A DNA stretch of 64,000 nt from Hyaloscypha bicolor E (lineage: Eukaryota > Ascomycota > Leotiomycetes > Helotiales > Hyaloscyphaceae). A model generated the notes under the pieces. That model did not search any database, was not told the DNA's origin, and worked only from the letters and a program-made list of their open reading frames with translations. Of the stretch, positions 23,097 to 33,063 are shown piece after piece. The stretch spans positions 1,495,353 to 1,559,352 of the forward strand of contig NW_020194620.1 in the NCBI RefSeq assembly GCF_002865645.1, in the 5' to 3' direction. A program made the position numbers and the translations under genes. Position 1 is the first letter of the stretch, and the number at the start of each line of letters is the position of its first letter.

Positions 23097-25683
23097 ATGA
23101 GTGTCTTCTGGGGAGGGTTCAAGAGCCGAAAAAAGACTCGCCACTGTATTCATGAACACCAAAGCACACACGCAGGAGAGCCAGAAGAAGAACCAGTCGC
23201 CGAGACAACCTCTGAACGATCGTCAAATCACGTGCCTGATGCTAATGCTGGAGAGGTCAACACAAGTGGTGTTGTCCCACCCATTGCTAGAGACTCGAAG
23301 GGTCGATGTCAAATATGTCGGCAAGAACAGCTGGCAGCAAGGAGATATCGATGGCGGCTCATTATTGGTAGGCGTCATTGTTCCACGTCCTTCCTGAATA
23401 AACTCTAAGCAGAAAATAGGGATCTTCTTCCCCTTCGCCCTCCAGGCCCTCGATACAACTATCGTTGCCTCAGCACTCTCCCGAGTGGCGTCTGATTTCC
23501 GTGAGTCTCTACCAAAAATCCGAAGACATGTCTATTGATTGTCTCTCAGACGAACTCAAACAAATGAACTTTATTATCTCGATATTCAGTCTGTGTTCTG
23601 CAACATTTATCCCATTTTGGGGTCAAATCATCGATATATTCGGCCGAACGGTAACTCTCGAGGTTACTCTACTAATTATGCTGGTCGGAACGTAAGGGCA
23701 ACAGGGTTCCTTAAGCTCTTTGTCCTCGATCTCTGAAATACTCCCCCCCCCCCCCCCCCCCCCACCTTATGCACTCCCAACACAGCCCAAAGAGTTTAGT
23801 TTGACTAATTTTGCTGAATTGTACTCCTTAGACATTCCGGAATAAGGAGATACTGACTCCCCCGTTATTAGTGCTTTGTGTACTGCTGCCCCGTTGCGCG
23901 CCTTCCCCGTCTTCATTCTTGGCCGAGCTCTCCAAGGATTATCTGTGTCTGGAATCAATGTTTCGACTCGAGTAATTATGGCGGACAAGGTCACGCTTAA
24001 GGAAAATGCTAAAAACAATAGCATTTTTGCTTTGTTTGCAGGAATTTCCTACGCTGTTGGTCCCCTTATCGGCGGCTTTCTCGCAAACAGCAACTGGAGA
24101 TGGTGCTTCGCTATCAACCTCCCCGTTGCAGCAGTTGGTAAGTTCCAACTCCTCAGATTATCCCCTCTTGGTTTCGGGGTCTGGTGCATTGCCCAACAGC
24201 CTCCTGGAACATTATATTCGCGAAAATACTTAAAAGAAGTATTCTGACTCCGATTTCTATAGGCATGATCCTTGTCTTCATTGTTCTCAGACCACAATTA
24301 TTGGGGCCACAGCCGTTACCTGAACTGCTTGGACAAGACAGCGAGCTGAGAGGATATCAGAAATTCAAGGCACAATTATCAACGATCGACTTCTTCGGTA
24401 AGTCTCGACCTAACTATCGTCTTCTAGGGAATGTAGCAATGTCCAGCAGCTCCTGAAACATTCTACACACGAATATACCTTTGGAGAGTTATGCTGACTC
24501 CGATTTCTTGGGGAATAGGCCAGTTCTTCTTCCTCTTTGGGCTTGGGCTTCTTGTTCTGGGATTGACCTGGGGCGGTGCGAGCTATCCATGGCATGATTC
24601 CCGAGTCGTAACCACGCTCGTCACAGGCTCAATTCTATCCGTTTGCTTCATAATTTGGCAATACCTGATGGCACCAGGGAAATATGTATCGCGAAAGTTT
24701 CCACTGCAACGTCCGGTCTTACCATGGGTCTTGCTTTCACAAAGAAACATGTACTTGCTCTTCTATATCAATTTCGCCACAGGCATGGGTACGTGAACCT
24801 TCCTCTGAAACTGAGGACAACCCTAATTTTACATAGCAATCACTGCCGTACTATACTTCACGGACTTCTACTACATTAACGTGAAAGGCGATAGCACGAG
24901 CATTGCCGGCCTTCAACTGCTCTATTACACGCCGGGAATCGGAAGTAAGAGAGCCCACATCTCTAAAGAATTCGACTAACCCAACCAGTCGGAGTTTATC
25001 TCGCGATGGTCTTTTGTAATTTTTGGCCTCGGCAAACATTTCTCCCTTTGTTCCTCGGTTCCATCACTGAAGCAACCGGGATATCTGTTTTAGCATGGGC
25101 ACTCGACCAAGGCCATCCCACAACCATCGCTTTCATGATGGGGCTTACTGGGGCTGGAACTGGCCTTCGTTTTATGCCAGGCAGTCTCCATGGCATCGGG
25201 TTCTTCCCAAACGACATCGCCGCTGTCATAGCTATGACCTCTTTTGCTGTCCCATTTGGTGGAACGCTGGCAATGACGTTGATGAGCAGCGTCTTTTTCA
25301 ACAAGGTCGGTTTTTCGATTACTGAGTCTCCAACGCAACCAGGGCTCCCAAAACTGCCTCCAGAGATCCTAGGACCGCTTCAATACAAGATTAAAAAGGG
25401 CGTCGTGTTCGCTTTCACCAGTATTTTGCCGTTTATGTGGATGTGTGTCTTAGCGGCCGCTAGCTTAGGCAACGTTAAGATTACGAGGAAGAGGAAGATA
25501 GACTCTGAGGGACAGATGGACTTCTCTGAGAATACGACGGAAGGAGCATTCTTACCTGCGCTGCTGAGGAGACGATTAGGCAGAAAGAAGCAAGAGGTTG
25601 GAACTGGTGTCGCTGTGCAAACGGAGGAGGAGAAGGCAAGAGAGCAGGTCCAGATCACTGTTGCGAACGATACGCACGTTTAA
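23097..25683 (+). CDS. MFS transporter, probably 14-span drug:H+ antiporter type
   Basis: Major facilitator of 655 aa from eight exons: 23097-23367, 23420-23500, 23550-23691, 23872-24137, 24263-24397, 24519-24788, 24837-24944, 24989-25683. All junctions keep the frame. A hydrophilic N-terminus of about 90 residues precedes the first span (FFPFALQALDTTIVASALSRVASDF, the DHA2-type motif D1 pattern). Next come FWGQIIDIFGRTVTL (motif A), LGRALQGLSVSGINVSTRVI (motif B-like), and GISYAVGPLIGGFL with NWRWCFAINLPVAAVG (motif C). Further spans run to FAFTSILPFMWMCVLAAASLG, followed by a charged cytoplasmic tail. The substrate is unknown, and this family exports drugs, toxins or siderophores. Introns 3-5 are longer (180, 125 and 121 nt) than the rest. 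Introns 4 and 5 resemble each other, and intron 3 contains a 21-nt C run. Confidence 0.9.
23743..23763. repeat. 21-nt homopolymer C run in an intron
   Basis: Uninterrupted cytosines inside intron 3 (23692-23871) of the MFS gene. The true length may differ from the read because homopolymers are prone to sequencing and replication slippage. Confidence 0.9.
24138..24262 (+). repeat. Introner-like intron, copy 1
   Basis: Intron 4 of the MFS gene, 125 nt. Its 3' half aligns with intron 5 (24398-24518). Shared blocks are an AACAGC-CTCCTG-AACATT segment, a CG-AA-ATAC segment and an identical 15-mer CTGACTCCGATTTCT at the branch site. Confidence 0.65.
24398..24518 (+). repeat. Introner-like intron, copy 2
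   Basis: Intron 5 of the MFS gene, 121 nt, collinear with intron 4 over roughly its 3' 70-80 nt, including CTGACTCCGATTTCT. The two introns split different exons, so the similarity is not due to an exon duplication. Confidence 0.65.
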
Positions 25684-25958
25684 GGAATGAATGTTCATTT
25701 TGTTGTATTGCTCGTTTCCATTCAATTAGCTCTAGTTGAGGAAAGAGGCAGAGCGCTATGATTTATGACGTCCTTTTCCTCCATCAAGAAACTGTTCCCA
25801 TTCCACTTCTCGAAAATCACATTATAACATTGTGAATCATTAATCATTAAGCAAAGAATCTTCTTCCCATGCTCGCTTTCCTCCACGCTCGCTTCGACTC
25901 CGTGCTCGCCTTTTCCCCGCCTCCCCCCTTCCCCAATCACCCAGATCACCCTTAGACA

Positions 25959-26369
25959 TCAATACCTCGGGCCATGGTGATACGGCTGATAACTTCCCGG
26001 GTTCCCACCATACTGCACCCGATCACTAAAGATCAACGGCGCATCAGCTGCAATCGGAATCCCCTTCTTACGTTGGTCCTTCCGGTTGTAGTACACGAAG
26101 ATGAGGTAGAACGCGTGAAAGTGACCTGGGATATAGCTAAAACGCTGCTTGTTAACAAGCCCTCGCCTTTGGACAGATCGAAGTGACGAATGCATACCCG
26201 AGAAACGTGCATATAAGGTTGATCAGTAAATCCGCACCACAGCCCGCCACGATGAAGACTCCTAACGGTGGGACTAGGTTCCTGTCAGTGCGAAATCTCG
26301 AGTACGAAAGAGGGGAGACGGACTGAAGATCGTGATGATGATTAGACAAATCAAGCCCATTAAGCCCAT
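25959..26369 (-). CDS. pmp3: PMP3/UPF0057 small membrane proteolipid
   Basis: Two-span plasma-membrane proteolipid that affects membrane potential and cation/salt tolerance. 99 aa from exons 26324-26369, 26198-26273 and 25959-26136. The joined N-terminus MGLMGLICLIIITIFIPPLGVFIVAGCGADLL is the family hallmark (span 1, PPLGVF loop, GCGADLLIN), followed by LGYIPGHFHAFYLIFVYYNR (span 2). The hydrophilic tail (QYGGNPGSYQPYHHGPRY) is longer than in the 55-residue yeast protein, as is common in filamentous fungi. Intron 1 (26274-26323) has an unusual GTCCGT donor. It is chosen because only this junction restores IFIPPLGVF. Intron 2 is 26137-26197. Confidence 0.9.
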
Positions 26370-28382
26370 CTTGCTGTCTTGTGGAAGAGTTGTCGCTTAA
26401 ATAGGGGAGTGGAATCGTCTAATTTTGGTATGTTTGCGAAACGGGGTGTTTTGCACTGGAACTTGAGTTGAATCGTTGTTGGATGTGAAATTTGTTGAAG
26501 GATTTGAGGCGAAGTTGTGTGAGGCTGGGTTAAAGAGTTCGCCTTCGATGGGCGCGTGTTACTGTCAGGAGATCACTTGCATTGCATCGTCAACCTTGAA
26601 CACACCATTCGCACGTGATTGTGAATCTTCAGGCAACCACGTTCTGGTACTCGGTGAATGTCGGGGCTGGAAAATTGATAGGGTTATCCCGTTTCGGCTT
26701 CTTGCAAGCTGTTTTAAGCGCAAGTAACCACTCTCGTCTGTTCACCCTGTCCTCGGCTTGAGCTCAATCCTCAAGAGAGATTCTTCCGTCCTGTTCGGAT
26801 CTCGAAAGCATTCAATCTTGCCATAAAGAGGGATACATCTCCACACGCTTCCAAATCATGGGAGTATCCTGGGGTGATGATGATGATGCTATACTCCCGG
26901 AATTTGCAAGCAGGAGGTGTAGGGCAGTTTATAGTCTGGGATAATTCGTGCCGACTCTTGTTCCAGGCCGGAGAGGCTAGTGATTATCGTATCTTAGGAG
27001 ACGACGAAGCTGGAGATAACGACAAGCCCGCACCAGTTGGTGCAATAGGTGTTTGTGTCAAGGCGGGCAGGACAGATGGTGGGGCTGAAGTAGGAGGGAG
27101 GCACTGGGGGGTTTCGCTTTGTAGACCCGTTGGAAAACAAGGTTTATTCTGGATGTGGATATAGGTATCAGAACGCATCGGTGAAATGGATTGGAAGAAA
27201 AATATAGATTTTGTGACCTTATTACTTCTTATTCCCGAGCATCTGCCATATAACCAGCAACTATATACTGGCACACCTGAATGTCAACTGTAAACACCAC
27301 TTCTTCTCATGGCATTTGCGTCGAAAAACAATTCAAATCACTTCGAGCCTAGTTACAAAACTCTTACTTCTTTTATCGTAAAGGGCTCTTTTTCACCTGT
27401 TCCTTGGATGTAACCTCCTTTGTTCCTCAACTTAGTCTCGGCTGGCTTTCTCAAGTCGTTCTCATTTCGCTTTTGCCGTCCACTATTTCACAACTTATGG
27501 AGAAACCATATTATATTCACTGCGCTTACGAGGCCTTCAAATTTCGTTGCACATCGACTCAATGTCTCCAGTTGATCTGGAACAATGAACTTCCCTCAAA
27601 GTCATATCGAAGTGGGTATTAGGTCCAGCCAAGAACTTGTGTAGATCCTTACTTTAAACTTCATCTCAGGAGAAAGATGAATTCGCATAGGCCAGATGTT
27701 AAAACATGCCTCCAGTGGGAAGTCAACATCGCTTATGAGCACTTTCATAATGGTACAAGGTCTCGCACGACGAGCTTTTTGCGTAGGCTCGACTTTAAAC
27801 TAAATCGTAGGGCATTCAACTCCGCTGGGATACTCAAAATTTGGGACCCACAATGAGTTTTTGGCTTCCTTGAGCCGAAGGATGGCAAAGCATCAAGGCT
27901 GTCGATTCATCTTACATGTCACTCATTGTATCATAACTTGTTCGAACATCCAGACATTTGCAGCGAAAGCTTCCCAGAATCTCCCCCTCATTGAAAAACG
28001 TTCAGAGCAATTTTGAAGGCCATATTTGTTTCGGTCACAAAAGGCAGACAGAAACGCCCAAGTATGATTTGATGATTTGCTAGTATAAACGAACCACGCA
28101 GCAAAGCAGAGACACTCGGAAAGACCCAGGCAAAGAAAAGCGTCATATTCCCCATAATTCCCTCACACGCCAGCCAAGTCGACCGCTTGACATCGCCTTC
28201 CACCACCCATTACATATCTAACCCCCAATGCGTGGTGTGTATTGTATGTGCCCAAATCCGGAGGGACAATGAGCGAAGGGAGTAATGCAGAGGAAGTCGC
28301 TCCGAATCGATCTAATGCGCAGAGGGAAAGAAAACCAGTCATCCCGTTCGTTTCAAAGCAACACTGCGTAAGCGAAAATTGT
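26370..28382. other. Intergenic, no gene seen
   Basis: 2.0 kb comprising the pmp3 promoter side and the 3' flank of ypt1. Only short unsupported ORFs are present. Confidence 0.5.
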
Positions 28383-29383
28383 CTAACAGCAGCCCCCCGC
28401 TGATCCCGATTGCACGCCTTGTCCTCCTCCAACCTGTACCGTTGGCTTGTTGTTCGCGGTCGTAGTTCCCATTCTCTCTTTGATCTGGCGGGCCATTGTT
28501 AGGAAAGCTTGTTCGACGTTGCTAGCGTTCTTGGCTGAGGTCTCGAGGAATGGGATGCCAAGGCTGTCAGCGAATTCCTGAAGGCAGAGTCATGTTAGTC
28601 ATCGTCCTAGGCTGTGACATGATCCAAACTCCTCATGTGATACTGAACAGGTGATGCTGAGCATGTGATTGAGCGTACCTTCGCAACTGTGTACTCCACA
28701 ACCTTCTTGTCCGACATATCGCTCTTGTTGCCTACGAGCAACTTGTTGACACCTTCTGTGGCATATCTGTCAATCTCTTGTAGCCATTGCTTAACGTTGT
28801 TGAAGGAGTCCATATCAGTGACATCGTAGACGACGCAGATGCCGTGAGCACCTCTGTAGTAAGATGATGTGATCGTCCGGAAGCGTTCCTGTCCAGCAGT
28901 ATCCCACTATGATCCATTAGCACTCGATCCTCCTCCATATCTGCCTAGTTGAATCCTTACAATCTGTAGCTTCACGGTCTTCCCATCCAACTCGATTGTC
29001 CGGATTTTCTGCCTAGTTGTCAGCTTCAGCCTCCAAATGCCCAAATTCCAAAACGTACGAAGTCAACCCCGATAGTTGAGATGTAGCTCTCCGTGTATGT
29101 ATCATCTGCAAATCGCAAAAGCAAGCAAGACTTTCCAACACCGGAGTCTCCGATAAGGAGGAGCTTGAAGAGGTAATCGTATCTGCCAAGATCGTGAGTA
29201 ATGCAATTGTAGGCTTCGGGAAGAGGATGGTAGCTGCTAGCGCCCATGTACTTCTGATCGAAGGCCATGCTGGGGAAGGTGAACTCTAAATCACGGGGCA
29301 GTCAGTAAACGTGTAGGCTGGATGGCTGTAGCGGTGGTTGAAGGATGACGTTGCTGAGGGGAGACTCACTACTCGGGATTCAT
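28383..29383 (-). CDS. ypt1: Rab1-family GTPase Ypt1
   Basis: Essential Rab GTPase for ER-to-Golgi traffic and autophagy. 201 aa from five exons: 29373-29383 (11 nt), 29059-29182, 28961-29008, 28679-28906 and 28383-28577. The N-terminus rebuilt across intron 1 is [15 protein letters not shown], the canonical Ypt1/Rab1 start. G motifs are GDSGVGKSC (P-loop), [17 protein letters not shown] (switch I / effector), [20 protein letters not shown] (switch II), LVGNKSDM and ETSAKNA. It ends in GGCC, the double-cysteine geranylgeranylation signal. Intron 1 is 190 nt and contains another ATG ([12 protein letters not shown]...) in frame with exon 2. If transcription began inside intron 1, a form with a different N-terminus could be made. 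The pogo-like element lies 384 bp upstream of the ATG. Confidence 0.96.
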
Positions 29384-29766
29384 GGTTGCAGTTGGGTCTC
29401 TGTTTAGTGAAGGGTTGATGTGTGACGTGGATGCCGGAGATGGGAGGTGCGATGCGGTTGTTTGGTTTCTTTGGAGATGAGGAGAACCAATGTATCGCGA
29501 CGTCTTTCAACAACGTCTTAAGATGGCCGCCTCGCTCCTTCCAAGGTCTCGGCTAACGAAGCACGTGATGAAACTGCTTCCTTGTTCACAAGGCCCTAGA
29601 TTCACACCCACGGGAGAAGTCGTTCTCGAGGTCTTTGTTGAAAAGTCCTACAACTATATAAGTTCCATTCAGTGCTTCGTAATCTGGCTTGAGTCATTCA
29701 AGAGGAGCCACCGTGTTCTGGAGAGCAACGAGGCCTTCCCAAGGTGACCAAACCATTTAGACGCTA
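29384..29766. promoter_or_regulatory. ypt1 upstream region truncated by transposon insertion
   Basis: 383 bp remain between the ypt1 start and the left end of the transposon. The proximal promoter is presumably intact because ypt1 is essential. Any more distal elements have been moved 2.2 kb away. Confidence 0.45.
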
Positions 29767-29815
29767 CTCGATATCCCGCTTAAATGCACGCCCCGCATAA
29801 ATGCACGCGCACCAT
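29767..29815 (+). repeat. Left terminal inverted repeat of pogo-like element
   Basis: Begins CTCGATATCCCGCTTAAATG and contains AAATGCACGC twice. It pairs with 31920-31968. Confidence 0.88.
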
Positions 29816-29933
29816 ACCAAATTTTTTCCTCACTCTCTCCTACTTCTAAATTAAATTATTAATTAACCACAAGACCAATCAGCCTGAAATCAAAAATAGA
29901 GATAGATTAATAGCTAATAAATAATATCCCAAA

Positions 29934-31887
29934 TTAATTAGATCCCTTCTCAAAAATTACCCGTGGTTTTATCGTATGCCCCCGGGAGCTCTGTTTTACC
30001 GGTGTTTCTGGCCCCCCCTTATTAATATTACTACTGACAAAGGAAACAACCTTCTTTTTAATAACTAGTGCCTTTCTAGGTTTCGCAGGAGTCTTAGTTC
30101 TCACTAGAAGAGCCTTTGAAACCATCTTTTCCCCAGCTTTCTTCTTTTTTTGAGCTTGCAATTGAGCCTTCTCCTCGATTCTCACTTCGTCGATATTTCC
30201 CGCCCTTATAGCCGCCTGCAAAGCGTTTACTGCCTTCTCAGCATTCTCCTTTTGCTTTTTAAGAGCTTGAGTAGCCTTTTTAGCATTGATTCGTTCTCGT
30301 TCTGACTTTGCAAAAGCTTCTTTTTCAGCAAAAAGCTCCTGTACTTATCGAATGTTCTCTGCTGAGAAGAGTATGGGCTTTATATACTCCTCTCCCAAGA
30401 TATTTAGCTGCTTCCCACGAGACTTGCTCTTTTTTTTATCCTTTAATGCCTTAATTAACCCTTCCTTTATATATCTATCGAGTACGGCTTGTATAGCAAG
30501 CTCTTTATTAGCTCTAAAAAGCTTTTCAAGTTTCGCTTAGAACGGATTTTTGTAAAAATCGGCTTGGAAATATCGAATCGATTTCGCAGATTATAGAGTC
30601 TTTAATTATTAAATTAATGAAAGAGTAGGTTAAATAGCTACTGGAGAAGTAATTAGACGGGTAATAACCTGGAGAATAAGTATAGGATTATATAGCCAAA
30701 TACTAGGCTTTGCAAATGCCTTCTGGATATTCTCTACTATAAAAGCATTATTCCAAGCGGGACGAAATAGCTTCAGGAATTGTTTCTTCTTTATTAATAT
30801 ATACCCAAGGCTCTGGGCTTATTATTTATTAAGTTCTTTCGAGTATACAAGTAATAAAAGGCCAAAAAGAACCATATTAAGGGGTTAAAGTCGATATATC
30901 GAGTAAGGAGGTAAAACGAGAAGAATAATATAAAGGTCCTAGTATTTATTAATAAATATTATATTAATATAACTTGAATAGCCATTAATAATTAAAAGAC
31001 GCTTTGTATAAGGAGAAGAGGGTCATATAGCTAGATCAAAGACTTTGGTAAGCTATTAAAGCCCCTATATATTACTACTCTATTTATTGCTTAATATACT
31101 AAAAAAAAAGTCATCTTACTCTTATAAATCTTGTACTCAGGTATTTCGTAAATCAAATAATCCGCCGGTATATAATAAAGTTATAGGAACTCTTTTACTA
31201 ATTACAGAGATATATACTAAGCAAGTAATAAATTCTCGATTTCCGTTATAGGCAGCTTGTATAACTCTCCCTGATTTATATACCTCCTTAGATATAATTC
31301 TCTTTATTACTTATATTACCCCGATTAAGAAGCCCTTTTTATCCTAATTATATATATTATTAGCAGTAATATGGTTATATTTAATCGCCTGGAGTAACTA
31401 GAGTGGGATATATATTAGTAAGTAATTCTCGTAAAATATAAGAAAGGAATATAAAAGGGAACTCAACCAAGTTAAAGAATAGTTTATAAGTAGGGCCATA
31501 TTCACCCTTGATATATTAATTCTCGATATTGCATAAATACAAGCTTTTTAGCTCGCTTTGATACCGCCGGCAAAATTGAGAGACCCAGTTCTTTCCCATA
31601 GCGTATCCAATTATTTCCTCTGCGAAGTTCTTGACCATTTGACTAGTTAGAGGGATCCTATACTCGGTAAGACGATTGATTTGATTAATTAGAATACGTT
31701 CTTGGGCATTGGTAAGGTATTAGCGGATCTGGGACTGGAATTCCGCTCGCGAGGTGGTTAGCCCTCTGGCGTACCGAGAGAGCGTAGATCGCATTAATCC
31801 ATACTTTCTGGCTATTACAGTGTAATCAGGAGCTTCAGAGCTTTCGATTTCGGCCAGAGCCTTCCGCATATCTTCTTCGTTGACCAT
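29934..31887 (-). pseudogene. Broken pogo/Fot1-like transposase
   Basis: The frame starts at an ATG at 31887 (MVNEEDMRKALAEIESSEAP). It runs through a helix-turn-helix DNA-binding region and meets an in-frame TAG at 31720-31722, just before TNAQERILINQINRL, which is still recognisable and in frame. Further blocks (QMVKNFAEEIIGYAMGKNWV, FCRRYQSELKSLYL) are in frame before the next stop near 31513. The catalytic DDE core is lost in AT-rich sequence. The C-terminal Lys-rich region (29934-30330) is again open. Several stops are TAA/TAG where CAA/CAG would fit, the pattern expected of C-to-T decay. Confidence 0.8.
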
Positions 31888-31919
31888 TTGTGGGTGTTTA
31901 AAGAGAGGGGGTGATTTTT

Positions 31920-31968
31920 TTGGGAGGCGTGCATTTGGGTGGGGCGTGCATTTAAGCGGGAAATCGAG
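31920..31968 (-). repeat. Right terminal inverted repeat of pogo-like element
   Basis: The reverse complement begins CTCGATTTCCCGCTTAAATG and again has two AAATGCACGC units. It differs from the left copy at about five positions in the first 47. Confidence 0.88.
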
Positions 31969-32110
31969 TAATCGATAAGAGGTGCTTTTCCAGGAACTGG
32001 GTTCACGGAATTTCTCTATCAAGAGCTCAACCGCCAGCGTAGAACTCGCCGGGCACTCCCAACTTTGATGTCTTGATGTCTTCTGGGGCCGTACTCAACC
32101 ATCAAGGCTG

Positions 32111-33063
32111 ATGTCGACACCTTGCAGCCTTCTCCGCTCCGCCTCACACAATGTTCCCAGAACCCCCGCGATCACCCTGAGTTGTCGCCCACGAGTTACT
32201 TCCATATCATTTGCACACGCGCCTTCAAGATACCTCGCCACGGTCAATCCAGGACCGAATTGCCTACCCGACGTTTGGTTTACTGGATCTGCGCCGGTTC
32301 GAAATATACCACCTGAAAATGTCTATGAACCACGCAAACCAAGTGAATGGACAGTCAAACTGGGAAAAAGCAAGCAGTACTCACTCGCCTACTTTCTGAT
32401 TACCAACTAACAAATAATACAGCTCTTCGTATCCTCCAGGAGCGCATGCCAACTCTCTTACAGTCTCCCCTCCCGCAAGAAATCCTCTCTCCGCAAATAA
32501 CCCTTCACCTCTTCCCGTCCACACATCCACACTTGCCGCAAGTCACCGGACGTGTTGCCTACTCTGCTGCCCTGTGGACCTCACCCATCGCATGGGGACG
32601 TGTGCCCCTCGTCGGCAATGTCAAGCTGGAGATCCTGTCGGAACGAATGGTCAAACACTCCAACCTCCCAAACTCTAGCCGTCCAGGACAGCTCATTGTC
32701 CGCTGGCGTACAATAGGCAAGACACGTGGGAAGGGGATCGGAGGTCTTTATAAGGGCATTGGTGCAAGTGATAATGTGGATAAGATTACGGAGTGGCTTG
32801 GGGGCGGAAAGGGAGAGGATGACAGCAAGGAGTTTACTGGATTGTTCCTGTTTGAATTTGACGAGGAGGGAAGGGTCGTCAGTCACACGATCGAACATGT
32901 ACAAGAAGGCGGTAATTGGGAGAAGGGGGTCGGAGCGAGAGTTGTGGGCCTGACGGATTGGTTACTGGGAGCTATGAAGAAGAACGGGAGAGGAGAGGGG
33001 ACTCCGTGTCCTGCTTTTTGGGTTGATGATGGAATGAGAGACGAGATGAGAGGCCGGAGATAG
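32111..33063 (+). CDS. DUF2358/C6orf136-like mitochondrial-type protein
   Basis: 299 aa from exons 32111-32369 and 32423-33063. The N-terminal ~45 residues are rich in Arg, Ser and Ala with few acids (MSTPCSLLRSASHNVPRTPA), like a mitochondrial presequence. The folded part (KLGKTLRILQERMPTLLQSP, then ITLHLFPSTHPHLPQVTGRV, AAMW-like SAALWTSPIAWGRVPLVGNV, RPGQLIVRWRTIGKTRGKG) resembles, from memory, the DUF2358 family that includes human C6orf136, a SnoaL/NTF2-like fold of unknown function. The single intron (32370-32422) begins GCAAGC. The only in-frame junction is this GC-AG one, and it restores LGKTLRILQERMPTLL. The start codon lies 142 bp from the transposon end. Function is unknown and the family assignment is moderate. 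Confidence 0.8.

Larger units (their letters stand above)
29767..31968 (-). mobile_element. Pogo/Fot1-like Tc1-mariner DNA transposon, decayed
   Basis: A 2202-bp element flanked by TA on both sides (29765-29766 and 31969-31970), as expected for Tc1/mariner target duplication. The terminal inverted repeats begin CTCGAT(A/T)TCCCGCTTAAATG and stay similar for about 47 bp. Each TIR carries two copies of AAATGCACGC. The minus strand encodes a broken transposase whose N-terminus looks like a pogo/CENP-B-type helix-turn-helix (ALAEIESSEAPDYTVIARKYG, then STLSRYARG). The C-terminal region is Lys-rich (QAQKKKKAGEKMVSK). The interior is strongly AT- and TA-rich with many stops, consistent with repeat-induced point mutation. 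Autonomy is lost. Confidence 0.88.

Noticed and set aside
30286..30540. Plus-strand ORF of 84 codons inside the transposon
   Set aside because: It is the antisense of the Lys/Ala-rich C-terminal region of the broken transposase.
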